Source: Paramacrobiotus richtersi (Eukaryota; Tardigrada; Eutardigrada; Parachela; Macrobiotidae). From it: 27,827 nucleotides of DNA. Below are positions 9,875-20,134 of this stretch, in pieces. Position 1 is the first letter of the stretch. Every line of letters starts with the position of its first letter. The stretch spans positions 1-27,827 of the forward strand of contig JAQGAU010000460.1 of assembly GCA_034698045.1 (NCBI GenBank). The letters are read 5' to 3'. A program made the translations under genes and the position numbers. Below the pieces are notes generated by a model. It searched no databases. It had not been told where the DNA came from and was given only the letters and a program-made list of their open reading frames with translations.

Positions 9875-11656
9875 TTAAATCGCCGCAATCTGTAACTGCT
9901 GTAAAAGTTCTTTTGCCGAAATCCTATCTTCTTTGCCCAACTGCAGGCACTGTCTGGTGACGGCAGATAAACGCGCCGGATTATCAGTGACCAGCGGGGA
10001 GTATCCATCATCTCCTATCAGCTTAACGAACTGAAAGACGTTCATGCTGTCTTCAACCTGAACTCGATCCTGCAGCCTGACCAACCACTTTTCGTAACTG
10101 CCTGTAACATGGTTTGAGAGATCTATCATGATACATCCCAGACTCCAAATATCGGTCTTTCGTCCAACATATCCCGTTTGATCGACAACGAATTTCTTTA
10201 GCATTTCCGGTGACATGTAATGATACGTCCCGCGAAGACGTTTGACATCTTGTGAGCAGGTAGTGCTGCGCCACATCTGCACTAGGTCGTCCAAATCGCC
10301 GATCAACAGCCTCTCCTCGCTAGTTCCACATCGATGGACCAAAATATTCGCCGGTTTCAAATCACCGTGTATGATTTCGTTCCGGTGAAGAAATTGTAAT
10401 CCTTGTGTAATTTCTTTTACGTAGCGGATGGCCAGCGTTTCGGGAAGGAACTGGCCCTTATGACGGCGTTTTCCTAATAAGCCAGCAAGGTCGCCACCTA
10501 GGAAATGCAGAAGATCATCAAAAATACGAGCGTTTCTGAATGCGGTTTTGTGATAGAACGAATCAGGAAACGGACCGTTGCAGTAGTCCATTAGAAGCTC
10601 AGTTGTGGCTCCATTCGACCGTCGCGTAATAGTAATCTTGTGGTAGGCCACCAAGTTCTCATGCCGGAGAAAAACCAGCTGCTGCAGTCGCCAATTCTCG
10701 GCTTCGGTTAACACCATGGACTCCCCAGCAGTACATTGAACGACCTTTACAGCACCATATTTCTGAATGGATATCCCAGAACCTTTCTTGATTCTTGCCA
10801 TGTACACAGTCCCATAGCCACCAGACCCAAGGATTTTATTTGCATATTCGTAATCGCATGCATGTCCAAATGTTGCTTGTGGCGATGCACCAGATTCCAG
10901 TGGGATGCTTGCTTCATTTGTGATCTGAAACGAGGCTTGGAAATAAAATATCTGCGGCAAAAACTGGAATGTGAATGGGAGCCGCTGTGTGACTTCTTAT
11001 TACTGCTGTTTGATGACGAACGTACCCTGGCATTACGTCGTCGTTTTATCCAAAGAATGGCGAAGCAGGTGACACTGACCAGAACCAACGTTAGCGCTGT
11101 AGCAATAAGAATAGTTGTCCCATCAGGTTCCTGCGGCTGCCACCACGCCCTTGGGTTTGACTCTCCCGAATTCTTTGGGTTTCGCTCCAGCGAAGCGATA
11201 TACTGTTGCTGGTGGAACGGTTTTTCTAGTTGGGACGTTTCGTTGGGTTTTCTTTCCCATCGCACAGAATAAGATAAAATAACTTTGGTTACGTCTGCAA
11301 TTAATTTGGTGACTGAAGTTTTGACTGGCACTGCACTTAGTCTGATAGACAAAGTACTGGTACTAAAATTATAACGAAGACGTGTTTGTTGTATATGATA
11401 TGATGGTCGGAAACGAAGAGATGCCTCCATTGCCTGGGGAAATTGGAATGTACTTGCTCTGGGACGGATCGAGCCCCCTGGGGATTATCAGAACTCCCCG
11501 ACCGTTTGGTCACAGTCCTTTCCGCTCTCATCACATTCACCGCATTTTTTGTTCGAATGATCGAGGGAGTTTTTGAAACCCAAAACAAAATTCGCGAAGG
11601 GGGCTAAGTGAAAACTTTGAATAACTTCAGAACCGCGCGCTTGATATTTTCCCAGG
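9875..11656 (-). CDS. Receptor-like Ser/Thr protein kinase, multi-exon (5' end unresolved)
   Basis: The proposed exons in transcript order are about 11656-11503, 11433-11026, 10924-10576 and 10497-9875 (stop). The first visible exon ends with a cysteine motif, CGECDESGKDC (starting at 11544). The second contains a hydrophobic span (11047-11118) followed by KRRRN, a single transmembrane helix with a cytoplasmic stop-transfer. The last two encode a kinase domain: glycine loop GSGGYGTVY, lysine in GAVKVV, hinge MDYCNGGDLA after intron removal, catalytic HGDLKPANI (10361-10369 for HGD), metal-binding GDLDD in place of DFG, YMSPEM and DIWSLG. HGD instead of HRD makes it a non-RD kinase, but catalytic Asp, Lys and Asn are present. 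The family is Ser/Thr kinase; the subfamily is not assignable. Signal peptide and upstream exons were not found; the exon limit at 11656 is a guess from a CTGTAG acceptor. Confidence 0.75.
10498..10575 (-). other. Stopless in-frame intron in kinase gene
   Basis: Minus-strand donor AACG|GTCCGT and acceptor TTTCCTAG|GTGGC flank 78 bases, a multiple of three with no stop, so a simple open frame reads straight through. Removing it joins MDYCNG to GDLAGLL, the usual kinase hinge sequence. In the second copy the same place holds 83 bases with a stop and weak similarity, and a clear pyrimidine-rich acceptor. Coding flanks are well conserved and this segment is not, which is the expected pattern for an intron. 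Confidence 0.8.
10925..11025 (-). other. Phase-0 intron between transmembrane and kinase exons
   Basis: Donor AGG|GTACGT (GT at 11025-11024) and acceptor CTCGTTTCAG|ATCACA give a 101-base intron. It joins the basic stop-transfer codons directly to ITNEASIPLE at the start of the kinase exon, without frame change. Both reading frames otherwise run into stops or unrelated sequence. Confidence 0.75.
11434..11502 (-). other. Probable intron after the cysteine motif
   Basis: Donor ACG|GTCGGG and acceptor ATTTCCCCAG|GCAATG enclose 69 bases with an in-frame stop. Splicing is phase 0 and joins the cysteine-motif frame to the frame carrying the transmembrane helix. The donor is weak at +3 and +4 but keeps G at +5, like the other unusual donor in this gene. 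Confidence 0.5.
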
Positions 11657-11659
11657 CTA

Positions 11660-12390
11660 CAGATTAGGATTCAGCGTCTTTTGTTACTTCGAGTGGTTTA
11701 AGGACTTTTTGAAATTCGAAAACAAATTTTTACGTGCAAAAGGGAAAATGTTATTTTTCCCTCGGAGATTGAAAATATTCCTTCAAGTTTCGAGGTTTTA
11801 TTCAGTCATTTTTTGCAAATTATGGCCGGTGAATCCGAATCTGAACTTGGAGAAAGACCGACGGGCGGTTCGAGAGATGTTCATGTTGCCCGCTGGCCGA
11901 GCCAACGTGAGGCGCCGAATCTTGTTCACATTTCAAGGAAATTGTAGATCGTCGAAGCAGAAAACTGATATGAATCCGGATTTGAAGTCGGAAAAAAATC
12001 GAACGAACGGTTCGGAAGTTTGATAATTCGCAGGGGATAATTCGTTTAATCCTCCTCTGAGTTGCCCACACAGCTGATCGCCGTTCTCAGTCTCTGTAAT
12101 TATTTTTTTAATTGCCCACATATAACCAGATATACAATGGCCGTCAAAAATCCGCTTGCTTGTGCTATTAATTAATATGCTTGTGTTATTAAATATCAAC
12201 GGCCGTGTATTTACGGCAACGTGTACTCGTCTGTTAACCCAGCAGAGCCGGGTACGAATAAATAAGGAAGGAATACTGAAGGAATACGAATTTTGACTTG
12301 ATTTTTTGGATTTTTCGATAGACAAATTCAATTAAGAAAAAAATTTTTTTGTAATTTTGTTAGCCATAGGGCAGCTACGGTGACACGTGT
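11660..12390. other. Upstream flank of kinase gene
   Basis: The 5' exons of the kinase, including any signal peptide, should lie here or further right on the minus strand but could not be identified. Several open frames overlap on both strands without recognisable content. Confidence 0.4.
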
Positions 12391-12396
12391 CAAATC

Positions 12397-13639
12397 TGGC
12401 AGGTGTGGGCATCATGCCATTTGGCATTATTATAAACAGTTTTAACTGGACTTCCGGGTTGAGGGGAAAGATACTGGAATGGAGCTTGTCTTACTCCGTT
12501 TTTCAAGGGCTATTTCTCGGGATGCAAACCGCATTACAAAAGCTGACCAGTGGTCAGCACTAAAAATAGTTAAATTAAAGCACTCCGGTAAAGCAATGCA
12601 TATTGCACGCCACTTATGGTCACTTGGTTACCGGTGCATCCAAGATCGTTTAATGTTTGCTAGTGATGACCAGTACAATTGCCCACTCATGGCAAACGGC
12701 ATAGATTGCTGTTCTGGCGGTGATTAAGCGACTTCGGTTGATTTGGGACTGCACAGTATCTGATGGCAAGGGCAATTTGTTCAGATTTTTACTGATTCTG
12801 TTTCGAGGCAGCTCTCAGACCTGAAATATGATTACGCTGAACTTGCTGGACATCAGCGTAAGTCCCAGCGTTACCCGACCGACCGGATTTCATGTAATGG
12901 TCAGTTCTGGTCAACACTGGTTTAGAGAGGAAACACTTCCGTAGACTTGTACACAGTAAATATGCATTGCTGTGGCAGTGGTTTGCTTGTATTGGTTGGG
13001 CACTGGCACACGTATGGTCAGTTTCACTTCTGTTATGTAATTGAAGAGTAACCGACACAAAAAATGGACATGCAACTGCCCTGTGGTCTTCCGGTTCCAA
13101 AAAACAACCAATTTTGACCAGGGTGACCGGTGGTCAGCACGATGACCATAACGATAGCCTACACCGATAGTCCATGAAAAGTTATGTATGTCCGGCTTTG
13201 AATTTTTTTAATAACTCTGACACAGAATTTTCTACTAAAATTAAAGCAAAACTACAGTTTAGAGGCTCATGCCCACACCTGCCAAAACTGACACATGGCC
13301 TTTGGTCATGCATGCCAAGTGACCAGCAGCACTCTTGACGGGGTTTGATTATTTGTACGCTAGCATATCACGAGTGTATCAGACCAGGATTTTTCGGTAA
13401 TTGTTGAGCTACATCTGGTACGGTAACTGCTCAAGGACTCCTGGAACCCAAAAAAGGCTAAACTGGTCATCTTTGATGACCGGTAGTCCTCGGACCAGTA
13501 CTGCCATCGCTGAAGTAAATTTTTTTCTGTGTACATCGAAGTTCCCACTATCATCTTGTAAGCGGTCGAATCAGGGTAACACTTACAGGGAACGCGGCAA
13601 AAACTGAGACCCAAACCATGCCATTTGGCAGGTGTGGGC
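12397..13639. repeat. Three copies of a 14-16 base motif, alternating orientation
   Basis: TGGCAGGTGTGGGCAT is at 12397-12412 on the plus strand, exactly complementary at 13269-13284, and as a 14-base version at 13626-13639 on the plus strand. ATGCCATTTGGCA accompanies the first (12414-12426) and third (13618-13630) copies. Two elements sharing an end, or one element with inverted ends of about 890 bases and a solo end, would both explain it. Between the ends lie palindromes such as GCTGACCAGTGGTCAGC (12542-12558) and GACCGGTGGTCAGC near 13125. No transposase frame was recognised inside. Confidence 0.65.
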
Positions 13640-13731
13640 GTTGATGGGTTAAGGCCACAGGCTAAGATGTGAGTAGCTGTTTTGGTTGTTTTGCGATTCC
13701 AGAAAATTCTTTACGTTAGCGCAAATACCAA

Positions 13732-14010
13732 TTATCTGGTTATGTTGGGTCGTGTACTATGGAATGACTGCCTTGTTGTATTGCCAACCTTCTTTGTATC
13801 TCTTTCAGCCAACGGCTGCACAAATACAAAGACACTGTGGAGTGCCCATTCAATATATTGTCTCAGCGCTACTGTACTTTTTAAACTCCATAAAAAAGAT
13901 ATCGGTAGAAAGAGCAGAAGGTTTTGTCGCGCTGTGAACTGAGCATATCGGCATAATCGGTTGACAATCATAAATATCAAAAATGTTGCTTGTGCATAGA
14001 TATAAATCAT
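13732..14010 (-). CDS. Possible fragment of a multi-pass membrane protein
   Basis: A minus-strand frame starting at ATG near 14010 contains two hydrophobic spans separated by short basic stretches (around FLIFMIVN and FLPISFLW), then FVFVQPLAERD. The pattern could come from a transmembrane receptor exon. However, opposite-strand frames over the same bases are also open, and no splice partner or conserved residue was recognised. Treat it as a weak candidate. Confidence 0.2.
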   Translation of the reverse strand: MIYIYAQATFLIFMIVNRLCRYAQFTARQNLLLFLPISFLWSLKSTVALRQYIEWALHSVFVFVQPLAERDTKKVGNTTRQSFHSTRPNITR

Positions 14011-14321
14011 GCGAAACAGTTTTGCCTTCGTCAGTACTTGCGACAATGCACAGGAGCTAACCTTATTGAAGTGGTCCTATGCGCAAATGCCCTCAATTCA
14101 AACGGGATATAAAAACGAACTCGTAAAAAAAGTGTTAAAAAAATAGACAAGCAACCGATTAGAGACCGGTTATTCTCTTCCGCTATCCACGGGGAATTGG
14201 TATTCCCGACTACTGTAGGAAGCGGTGTGGTCGATTACTACACCCTTTTTACGAGCATTCCAAACCCTGCTTGACTGCTTCCAGTAATATGACAACGAAG
14301 TATTTTCTGTAAGTGAATTTT

Positions 14322-16180
14322 CTACCGAAAAAAGCCGCAAGCCTCAGCTAGCTTCGGGTTGACAACAATTACTGTGCGCTTACTATCCTCGTGAATCTGA
14401 AGTGGGCCACACGAATCATGCTCGTATTTCCTACACGTTCCGTCGTCGAAATCGTAACAATCCATTGTCAGACTATCTGTGAAGATTTGGCATTTAGTCA
14501 CTTCGCGATGATCCACTCCGTCTGCTTGTTGATATTCAAGAACGAAAGCCAGATGATTATATAGATATTGCAGGTTTCTCAATCGGTCGATCGGATAAAA
14601 CAAATTTCCTCCCCCACCTAAGGGAACGGTATCAGATTCCAGCTTCTCATATGCGTATCCATATTCCGCATCGAGACCACGAACAGGGCTTTTACATGGT
14701 GCGTTATCAACCATCCTACAAATTCGTGCAATAATGCAATCAAAAAAATGGTTGTATTAGAAACATTTGCTAGACAGAAAACAAAATCTCGTATTAAACT
14801 AGGTGGTCTTTGTCATATGGATTAATTTAACCCACCACGATAATAATAATAATCAACCGGCTGATATGAATTTTAATGTTTTTCTACTGATAGAACCGGC
14901 TGACAGATATACCGTAAAAGTTAACCTACATATTGATTTGAAAGTCTGCACGAATCACTGCAGCCATGGTTTTCCCTTGCTCAGCTGTCCAAATCAAGCT
15001 AGGAGTTTCGTTCTTCTTGTTCCAGACGTTGCACAACAGCCTGCACTCAGATGACTCCGAAATTGTTATGCCCATTTTGATATCATAAGATGTTTCCACA
15101 AGGCGTCCTTGACCTTGTTTGTCTGCAACAAACGCTAACATCATACGCATAATGTTATCATCAGTATTAAACCGTTTAATGGACACTGTGGAAGACGGTT
15201 CACAGTCTCAGTTTCGGCATTTACTGCTAGTTATGCCGACACATAGGTAATTATGAAAACCACTCGGTAAAACCACTTCTGCCTGTGTGATAGTGTCTGC
15301 AAAATAAGTGATTTACAGTACGCACGATTTACTCCCTACGACGGCTACACGCAGTTAGATAATAGTGTTTATGTAACTGGTAGAGCACTGTAATTTGCCG
15401 ATGCTTTTAAATTCTGCCTAACATTCAGCACGCTGTCGATGTCTGAAGTGGTCTTTCGAACGATCAAATATTTGCATTTCTCTATCGGCCTGTGGTAGGA
15501 CGCACTTCGTTCAGCGACAATCTGGAAAAACGGGGACTCTAGCTTTGTAATTGCAGCTGGACAGGTTTGGAAAATTACGGCGAGCACCCTAGCACATCAG
15601 ATTTTGTTAAAAAATTCAAGGCGCTTACCAAAAAGCTTTGGCGAACTGTGGGGATCATCTTGAAGTTTCGTTGTGCGGCAAAACGGTAGGGAAGTGTAAT
15701 TAGTTGTCTGACTACCGTTAAACATCACTTCCGCAATCTATCGAAGACGACCAGCTATAATTTATACCAACATGAGCGCGATGGACACCAGACTTCGACA
15801 GGGGTATTGGAATTTAGCGCATAATTTACGCAAACTGGAATCTCGAACCTTTTCTTCGATAATGAACCTGTGAGGATCAGTCAACCTTATACGGGGGAGG
15901 GGATTAGGATTAAAGTGCCCGAGATTCCACGAAACGTTTAATTGCGTAATTGTGCACGAGATTCCACTAGAGTGTCGAAGTAAAAAATGAAGACGCTGTT
16001 ACTCACCCTAACGCTCACTTTTTCGCCTGGAGACCGCAACAATCTTTCTGTGCGTGATGTTGCAGTAAACGTGCCATATTCACAAATAAAACACATCATA
16101 AGTACCAAAATTCCAGTCATTCTGCCAAGATAGCTTTTCCTGTCGAACTTCTCGAAATCTATTTCTAAGCAGTTGTTCAT
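14322..16180 (-). CDS. Multi-exon secreted or membrane-anchored protein of unknown function
   Basis: Exons proposed on the minus strand are 16180-16007, about 15588-15380, 15185-14930 and 14715-14322 (stop). The first has an ATG in context CGCCATG, about 20 polar residues, then a hydrophobic span (MTGILVLMMCFICEYG), suggesting a signal anchor; it ends at a consensus donor AGG|GTGAGT. The last two fit well: donor AT|GTAGGT at 14929 and acceptor TTTGTAG|G give a phase-2 junction with an open frame on both sides. The final exon is acidic and cysteine-containing (KCQIF, MDCYDF, GTCRKY, DSCGPL, EACGFFR), as in extracellular domains. Linkage of the first exon to the others is uncertain: one or more exons in 15620-16000 could not be resolved, and the donor of the second exon is unclear. 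No family was recognised. Confidence 0.5.
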
Positions 16181-16645
16181 GGCGATTGCAAGTAAACCCA
16201 GTTCTAGTGCGGAATAGAATCGTTAATCGAACACCTTAAAAATTAGTCAGCAAAAGAAGCCCATCGGACTTAACTAGAAGATAACCGCAAACCGACTCTT
16301 GCTGGTGATTCACACTTATCGTCAGCAAGCCGTCAGTCTGATTTATCGGTTGGAAATACGTACGTATGAATTTATCGTGTAGATTCGGGCACATTCAACG
16401 ACACATCCAACTGTGTTCAGTTACCGAAACGCAGCTGCATGTCAGATAATGGCCATGGGCGAAAACCGTAATACCCTTCTGCATGAGCTTGAACGTACTG
16501 GAAACTGCCAGTTAGACGAATGTACAGCACCGTAATCCTGCTGTAAACTAGACGAAAGAGTTCACGACACAGTATATGCACACGCATAGTAACTGTTTAA
16601 GACCGGCTAAGCTTGCCATGGCTTATCGTGTCAGCATCAATAACC

Positions 16646-16852
16646 ATGTTGATGTTGGACTTTCTACTTGGACTTATTTATGGAAACCAAAAGTTCATGG
16701 TGCCACCAGTTCATGGTACATTCGAGAAAAGGAGGCCCATTCTGCTTGAGTTCATCCGTTACCCCTTTACCAGGGACCTGTCCGCGCCACTACTGGTAAC
16801 TGTAGTGGTGCTGCTAGTCATACTGTTGCTGCAAGTCCTAGAAGCAATGTAA
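16646..16852 (+). CDS. Putative small membrane protein, 68 codons
   Basis: The ATG at 16646 lies in a good context (ATAACCATG). The frame starts with a hydrophobic stretch (MLMLDFLLGLIYG), continues with a basic and proline-containing middle (FEKRRP, YPFTRD) and ends in a second strongly hydrophobic segment (LLVTVVVLLVILLL) just before the stop. The two segments would fit a hairpin membrane protein, or a signal anchor plus tail anchor. The frame is short and no homologue was recognised; a chance frame or an exon of a larger gene is possible. A polyadenylation hexamer lies about 285 bases downstream. Confidence 0.35.
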   Translation: MLMLDFLLGLIYGNQKFMVPPVHGTFEKRRPILLEFIRYPFTRDLSAPLLVTVVVLLVILLLQVLEAM

Positions 16853-17815
16853 TTATCAAGCTAGTTCTGGCTATCTAGTATGCTCCGTGGCACTGCATAA
16901 CGGCGCGCGGCTACATCTTGTAACTTGAACAAAGGCCACAGTGGCAGTATGGCCCCTTAACCAAAACGGCGCTGATACCGGGATTGTTTGAGTTGTTTGC
17001 GCTCTTCCGATGTATACCGTACTGCATACTCTGATCTTCTACTTGACACGGAAAATGGGTTGAAGAATAGTTGTTTTGCAGCTGATCATACTTGTTTGTT
17101 AGATTTCCTAGTTTTCTGAATTTCCTCTTTGGCTACGAATAAATCTATATCGATAACAAAGCTGATGTAATAATGAGCGCGAGCCGACCAGGAATCAGTT
17201 GGCAAAATCAAAGTTTGGTTTACAGTACGTACTGTTTACGGACCACATGTGCATCGCCGGCATTTGATTTCCTGGTAGCGAGATCACTGAGATGGACATC
17301 ACAAAAAAATGAACCATAACTGACATCTAAATTGTTTATTACATATCGTGATTTAACAAACATCGAGGTTTCACACATATTGCTTGGTAATAGTGCTGCG
17401 GCGAAAGAAGTCATGAATATGAATGTTTTCTTTGTTTTTCTCACTGGAACGCGCATTTTTAACCTGTATCGGTAAAAATTAGCTCTGTTTCTCTGTTGGC
17501 TTCCTCCTCGCTTCGGTCCACCAGTGCCCGCAAACAGCGAGTGCACTTACCTAGTTTGTAAAAATATGGTTTTTGATACGTACCATATTAAGTTGATTTA
17601 CGAGGTACAATCTGCTTCGTGCAGCATAAAGCAAGAACAACTAACGTACAGCGCGAATCACTCATTGTCAGTTTGCTACTAAGAAAACATGCAAGTGCAA
17701 AGTGCATAAAACTGTTGGTAGTTCTAGGCATTGCTGTCCAAAGTGAATGTTCGTAAAATAGTGCAATCATCGCATACGGCACGGCAGAGTACTATACGTA
17801 GCATTTTAATCACGT
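16853..17815. other. Intergenic stretch
   Basis: No supported gene. The stretch contains a possible poly(A) hexamer at 17138. Open frames on the minus strand near 17220-17546 and 17588-17782 lack recognisable features. Confidence 0.45.
17138..17143 (+). terminator. AATAAA polyadenylation hexamer
   Basis: AATAAA occurs about 285 bases after the stop of the small membrane frame, with T-rich sequence before it. It could end that transcript, but hexamers are common in AT-rich DNA. Confidence 0.25.
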
Positions 17816-18144
17816 CTATAACAGTTTGGAACAGTCAGAAAATATTTCTCCAGTCTGAATGATATCATAGTACGTCATTTTCTCATGGAATATCCTAGTT
17901 GTTTCAAAAACAACCCTCATGAAATGAAAATCAAGATGCTCATCCAGGACCTCCAGTCGCACTGCGTACAGGGTACATGTACGTCAGCGCAAAGTAAACA
18001 TTGCGTCTGGTCTTAGTGGCTACGACATCATTCTTATACTGTTTTTTTGGTAAACCGGAGCAAAATACCATCAAAGTCCAACTGATAGCTATTAAGGGTT
18101 TTAATTGGGGCCAAGTCGGAAGTTGGTACTTTCAGACATTTTAG

Positions 18145-18150
18145 TATAAA
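18145..18150 (+). promoter_or_regulatory. TATA box of the secreted-peptide gene
   Basis: TATAAA within TATAAAAACACC lies 81 bases before the ATG. The same 12-base phrase precedes the second gene copy at nearly the same distance while surrounding bases have changed, which supports a functional core promoter. Confidence 0.7.
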
Positions 18151-18230
18151 AACACCAACCTACCCGAAGCGACGTATTCAGTACAAAAATTTAACAATTT
18201 TGGCAGACTCGGAACTGTAAAAGCAAAAAA

Positions 18231-18479
18231 ATGTTTACTAGATCTATTTGCTTACTCCTGATCGTCTGTCTCCTTGCTGATCCTTCTGTGGCGGGATTGG
18301 GTAGGTCGTTCAGGAGAAACCATGGGTTTGGGACGAGGAACCGTGGGTATTCGGGGAACCGTTTGGATCTGCTGATGGGCGCCTTAGAGCGTTTGGGAGC
18401 ACAAGATGGCTATGGTAACAGCCGCAATACTGGATACGCGGGTACACATGATAGTGCGGACGACGACGACGAGGAATAA
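18231..18479 (+). CDS. Small secreted Gly/Arg-rich peptide precursor, 82 codons
   Basis: The protein starts with a clear signal peptide (MFTRSICLLLIVCLLA) with predicted cleavage after PSVA. The mature part is rich in Gly, Arg and Asn, has a dibasic RR, the segment LDLLMGALERLG and a Tyr/Gly stretch, and ends in an acidic tail, DDDDEE. It has no cysteines after the signal peptide. ATG choice is supported by the TATA box 81 bases upstream and by the matching ATG in the second copy. Compared with that copy it lacks a cysteine-rich block and most Gly/Tyr repeats, so it is a short-form paralogue. Function is unknown; a structural, signalling or defence peptide are all possible. A GGTAGGT just after the signal codons resembles a splice donor, so an alternative intron cannot be excluded. 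Confidence 0.7.
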   Translation: MFTRSICLLLIVCLLADPSVAGLGRSFRRNHGFGTRNRGYSGNRLDLLMGALERLGAQDGYGNSRNTGYAGTHDSADDDDEE

Positions 18480-19629
18480 GGCCTTAACAGGATCGTTTCA
18501 TCTATTTTGTCCATTTAAGTTGTTGTCATAATGTTATTTAAATACAACACACATATGTATATAGCTAGATGTACATTTCAAGATGCTTCTCGTGTGTCGA
18601 TGTTATTTCATTAAGCACTTATCTACCGTATTTCGAATTTTGAGTTTAACTGTACGTATGTGTTTGCGCCGATGCACGATGTCTCTCTGAAAGATATGTA
18701 CTACTGTAGTTGGTTAACTATGGAATATCGATGAACGTTCTTGTTCGCTTTCATGACTGAATCACAACATTAAATGAACCAGTTAATCTAAACTTTGGCT
18801 TTCGCAGTTTGTATCACAGTCATATCAAAATTCTCAACAAAATCTCAAAGTATTCGACTAAGAAATCCACCATGTAGAGTACATGTAGACTTTTCTCGGT
18901 CGCTGTCCGGTGAGCAACCTAATGAAAAACGTTAACAAGTCTATTCTAATTCATGTAACTTTACACGTACGGCAGTGGCGGAAACCAAGTGGCAGATAAT
19001 TTCATCTTTACTAGAAGAATCATCTGTAATGAGGAGATCTCTGTAAACATTATCCTTCCAGTGAAATGTGATCTAAGAAAACCAGCCCATATCATCTAGA
19101 ATACCTGAATCACATACAGTACACGCTCTTGTATAAAATCGTGGCTTTATGCAGATTGCCTGTGACGAGTGCTGTGACGGAAATTCTGAAAGCCATGCTT
19201 TTCTTCCTTTTGCAATGAGAAAAGAACGCTCTGAAGAACACTACTTCAAAGCAAGAATTTTGCTCAGTTTTTTCTCATTTGTACACTACGCGGTAGCTGT
19301 CGGTCTCCTGTTCAAAACTAAAAGTTGTAGTACGAATTAAACGCCAGAGAAATTCTTTTCGCAGACGGTACCACTCGAAGCACAAAGTGCACTCGAAGTA
19401 CCATTCACAGTAATGAGTCACTCTATATTTTCTAATAACTGCGTTACTGATATATCTTTTATTAATTCAATTAATTTATATCTGTACCACATCTTTCTCG
19501 AATCTCAGTTTGGGAGCTGTGGCGGAAGCTCTGCGACTGCACTGCTGACTGTTCATGACAGGTCGGCTGCAGTTACCTTGTGTTGATTACCATATGCTCG
19601 TTAATTAATCACGACGGAATCAACTTAAA
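18480..19629. other. Spacer between the duplicated peptide genes
   Basis: The first 360 bases are 3' flank shared with the second copy, including ATTAAA near 18769, a possible poly(A) signal conserved in both copies. The remainder is AT-rich without a supported gene. Confidence 0.5.
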
Positions 19630-19948
19630 ACAGTTAGACCAGAGATATCATCAAGCTGGATGATATCATAGCGGGCAACTTTCCAACGTAAATCTTCTGG
19701 TTGCTCCCTAACAAACGTCATAAGATGGAAATCAAGGCGAGATCCTCCAGACTTTGACTGCACGGCGGGCATAGCAAGCGCAAGCTCAACGTTTGCTGTT
19801 AACCGCTAGGACATCAATGATTCAGTTTGATGCTGTTGTTTTGTCAAGCGGAAGCAAAATATATCAAAGTCCAGCTGATGGCAGTTAATGTTTCCACTTT
19901 CCAGCCAGGTCTGAGCAAATAACACTTTTTGCTATCTTTTCATTTCCA

Positions 19949-19954
19949 TATAAA
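19949..19954 (+). promoter_or_regulatory. TATA box of the second peptide-gene copy
   Basis: TATAAA within TATAAAAACACC lies 83 bases upstream of the ATG at 20032, matching the layout of the first copy. Confidence 0.65.
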
Positions 19955-20134
19955 AACACCTCTTCTTATATGAAGCCTCGTATGTAAGAGGAAATAACAC
20001 CTGAACGACTCTTAACTGTAATCGTAAGAAAATGTTGACTAAATCGATTAGCCTGCTACTTATCTTCTGTCTCCTTGCTGACTCTTGCGTGGCGGGAATA
20101 GGTTAGTCCCTTGAGAAACGTGTCAAAAATAAGC

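Larger units (their letters stand above)
17820..18840 (+). repeat. Left unit of a tandem duplication (peptide gene with flanks)
   Basis: Shared blocks in the same order link this unit to 19630-21840: GATATCATAG, a CAAAATA-ATCAAAGTCCA block, TATAAAAACACC, the signal-peptide codons, the acidic C-terminal codons, TTGTTGTCATAA, and CACAA-ATTAAATGAAC in the 3' flank. The right unit is longer because of an extra cysteine-rich/repeat segment and an inserted element. The upstream control region was duplicated with the gene. Confidence 0.75.

Noticed and set aside
10747..10925. Continuation of the transmembrane frame into the kinase exon as a 227-codon protein
   Set aside because: After 11025 this frame reads intron and then the wrong frame of the kinase exon. 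Splicing at 11025/10925 restores a perfect kinase N-terminus.
13401..13942. Several overlapping open frames on both strands
   Set aside because: No domains, no splice pairing and mutual overlap; only one minus-strand frame with hydrophobic spans was kept, as a weak candidate.
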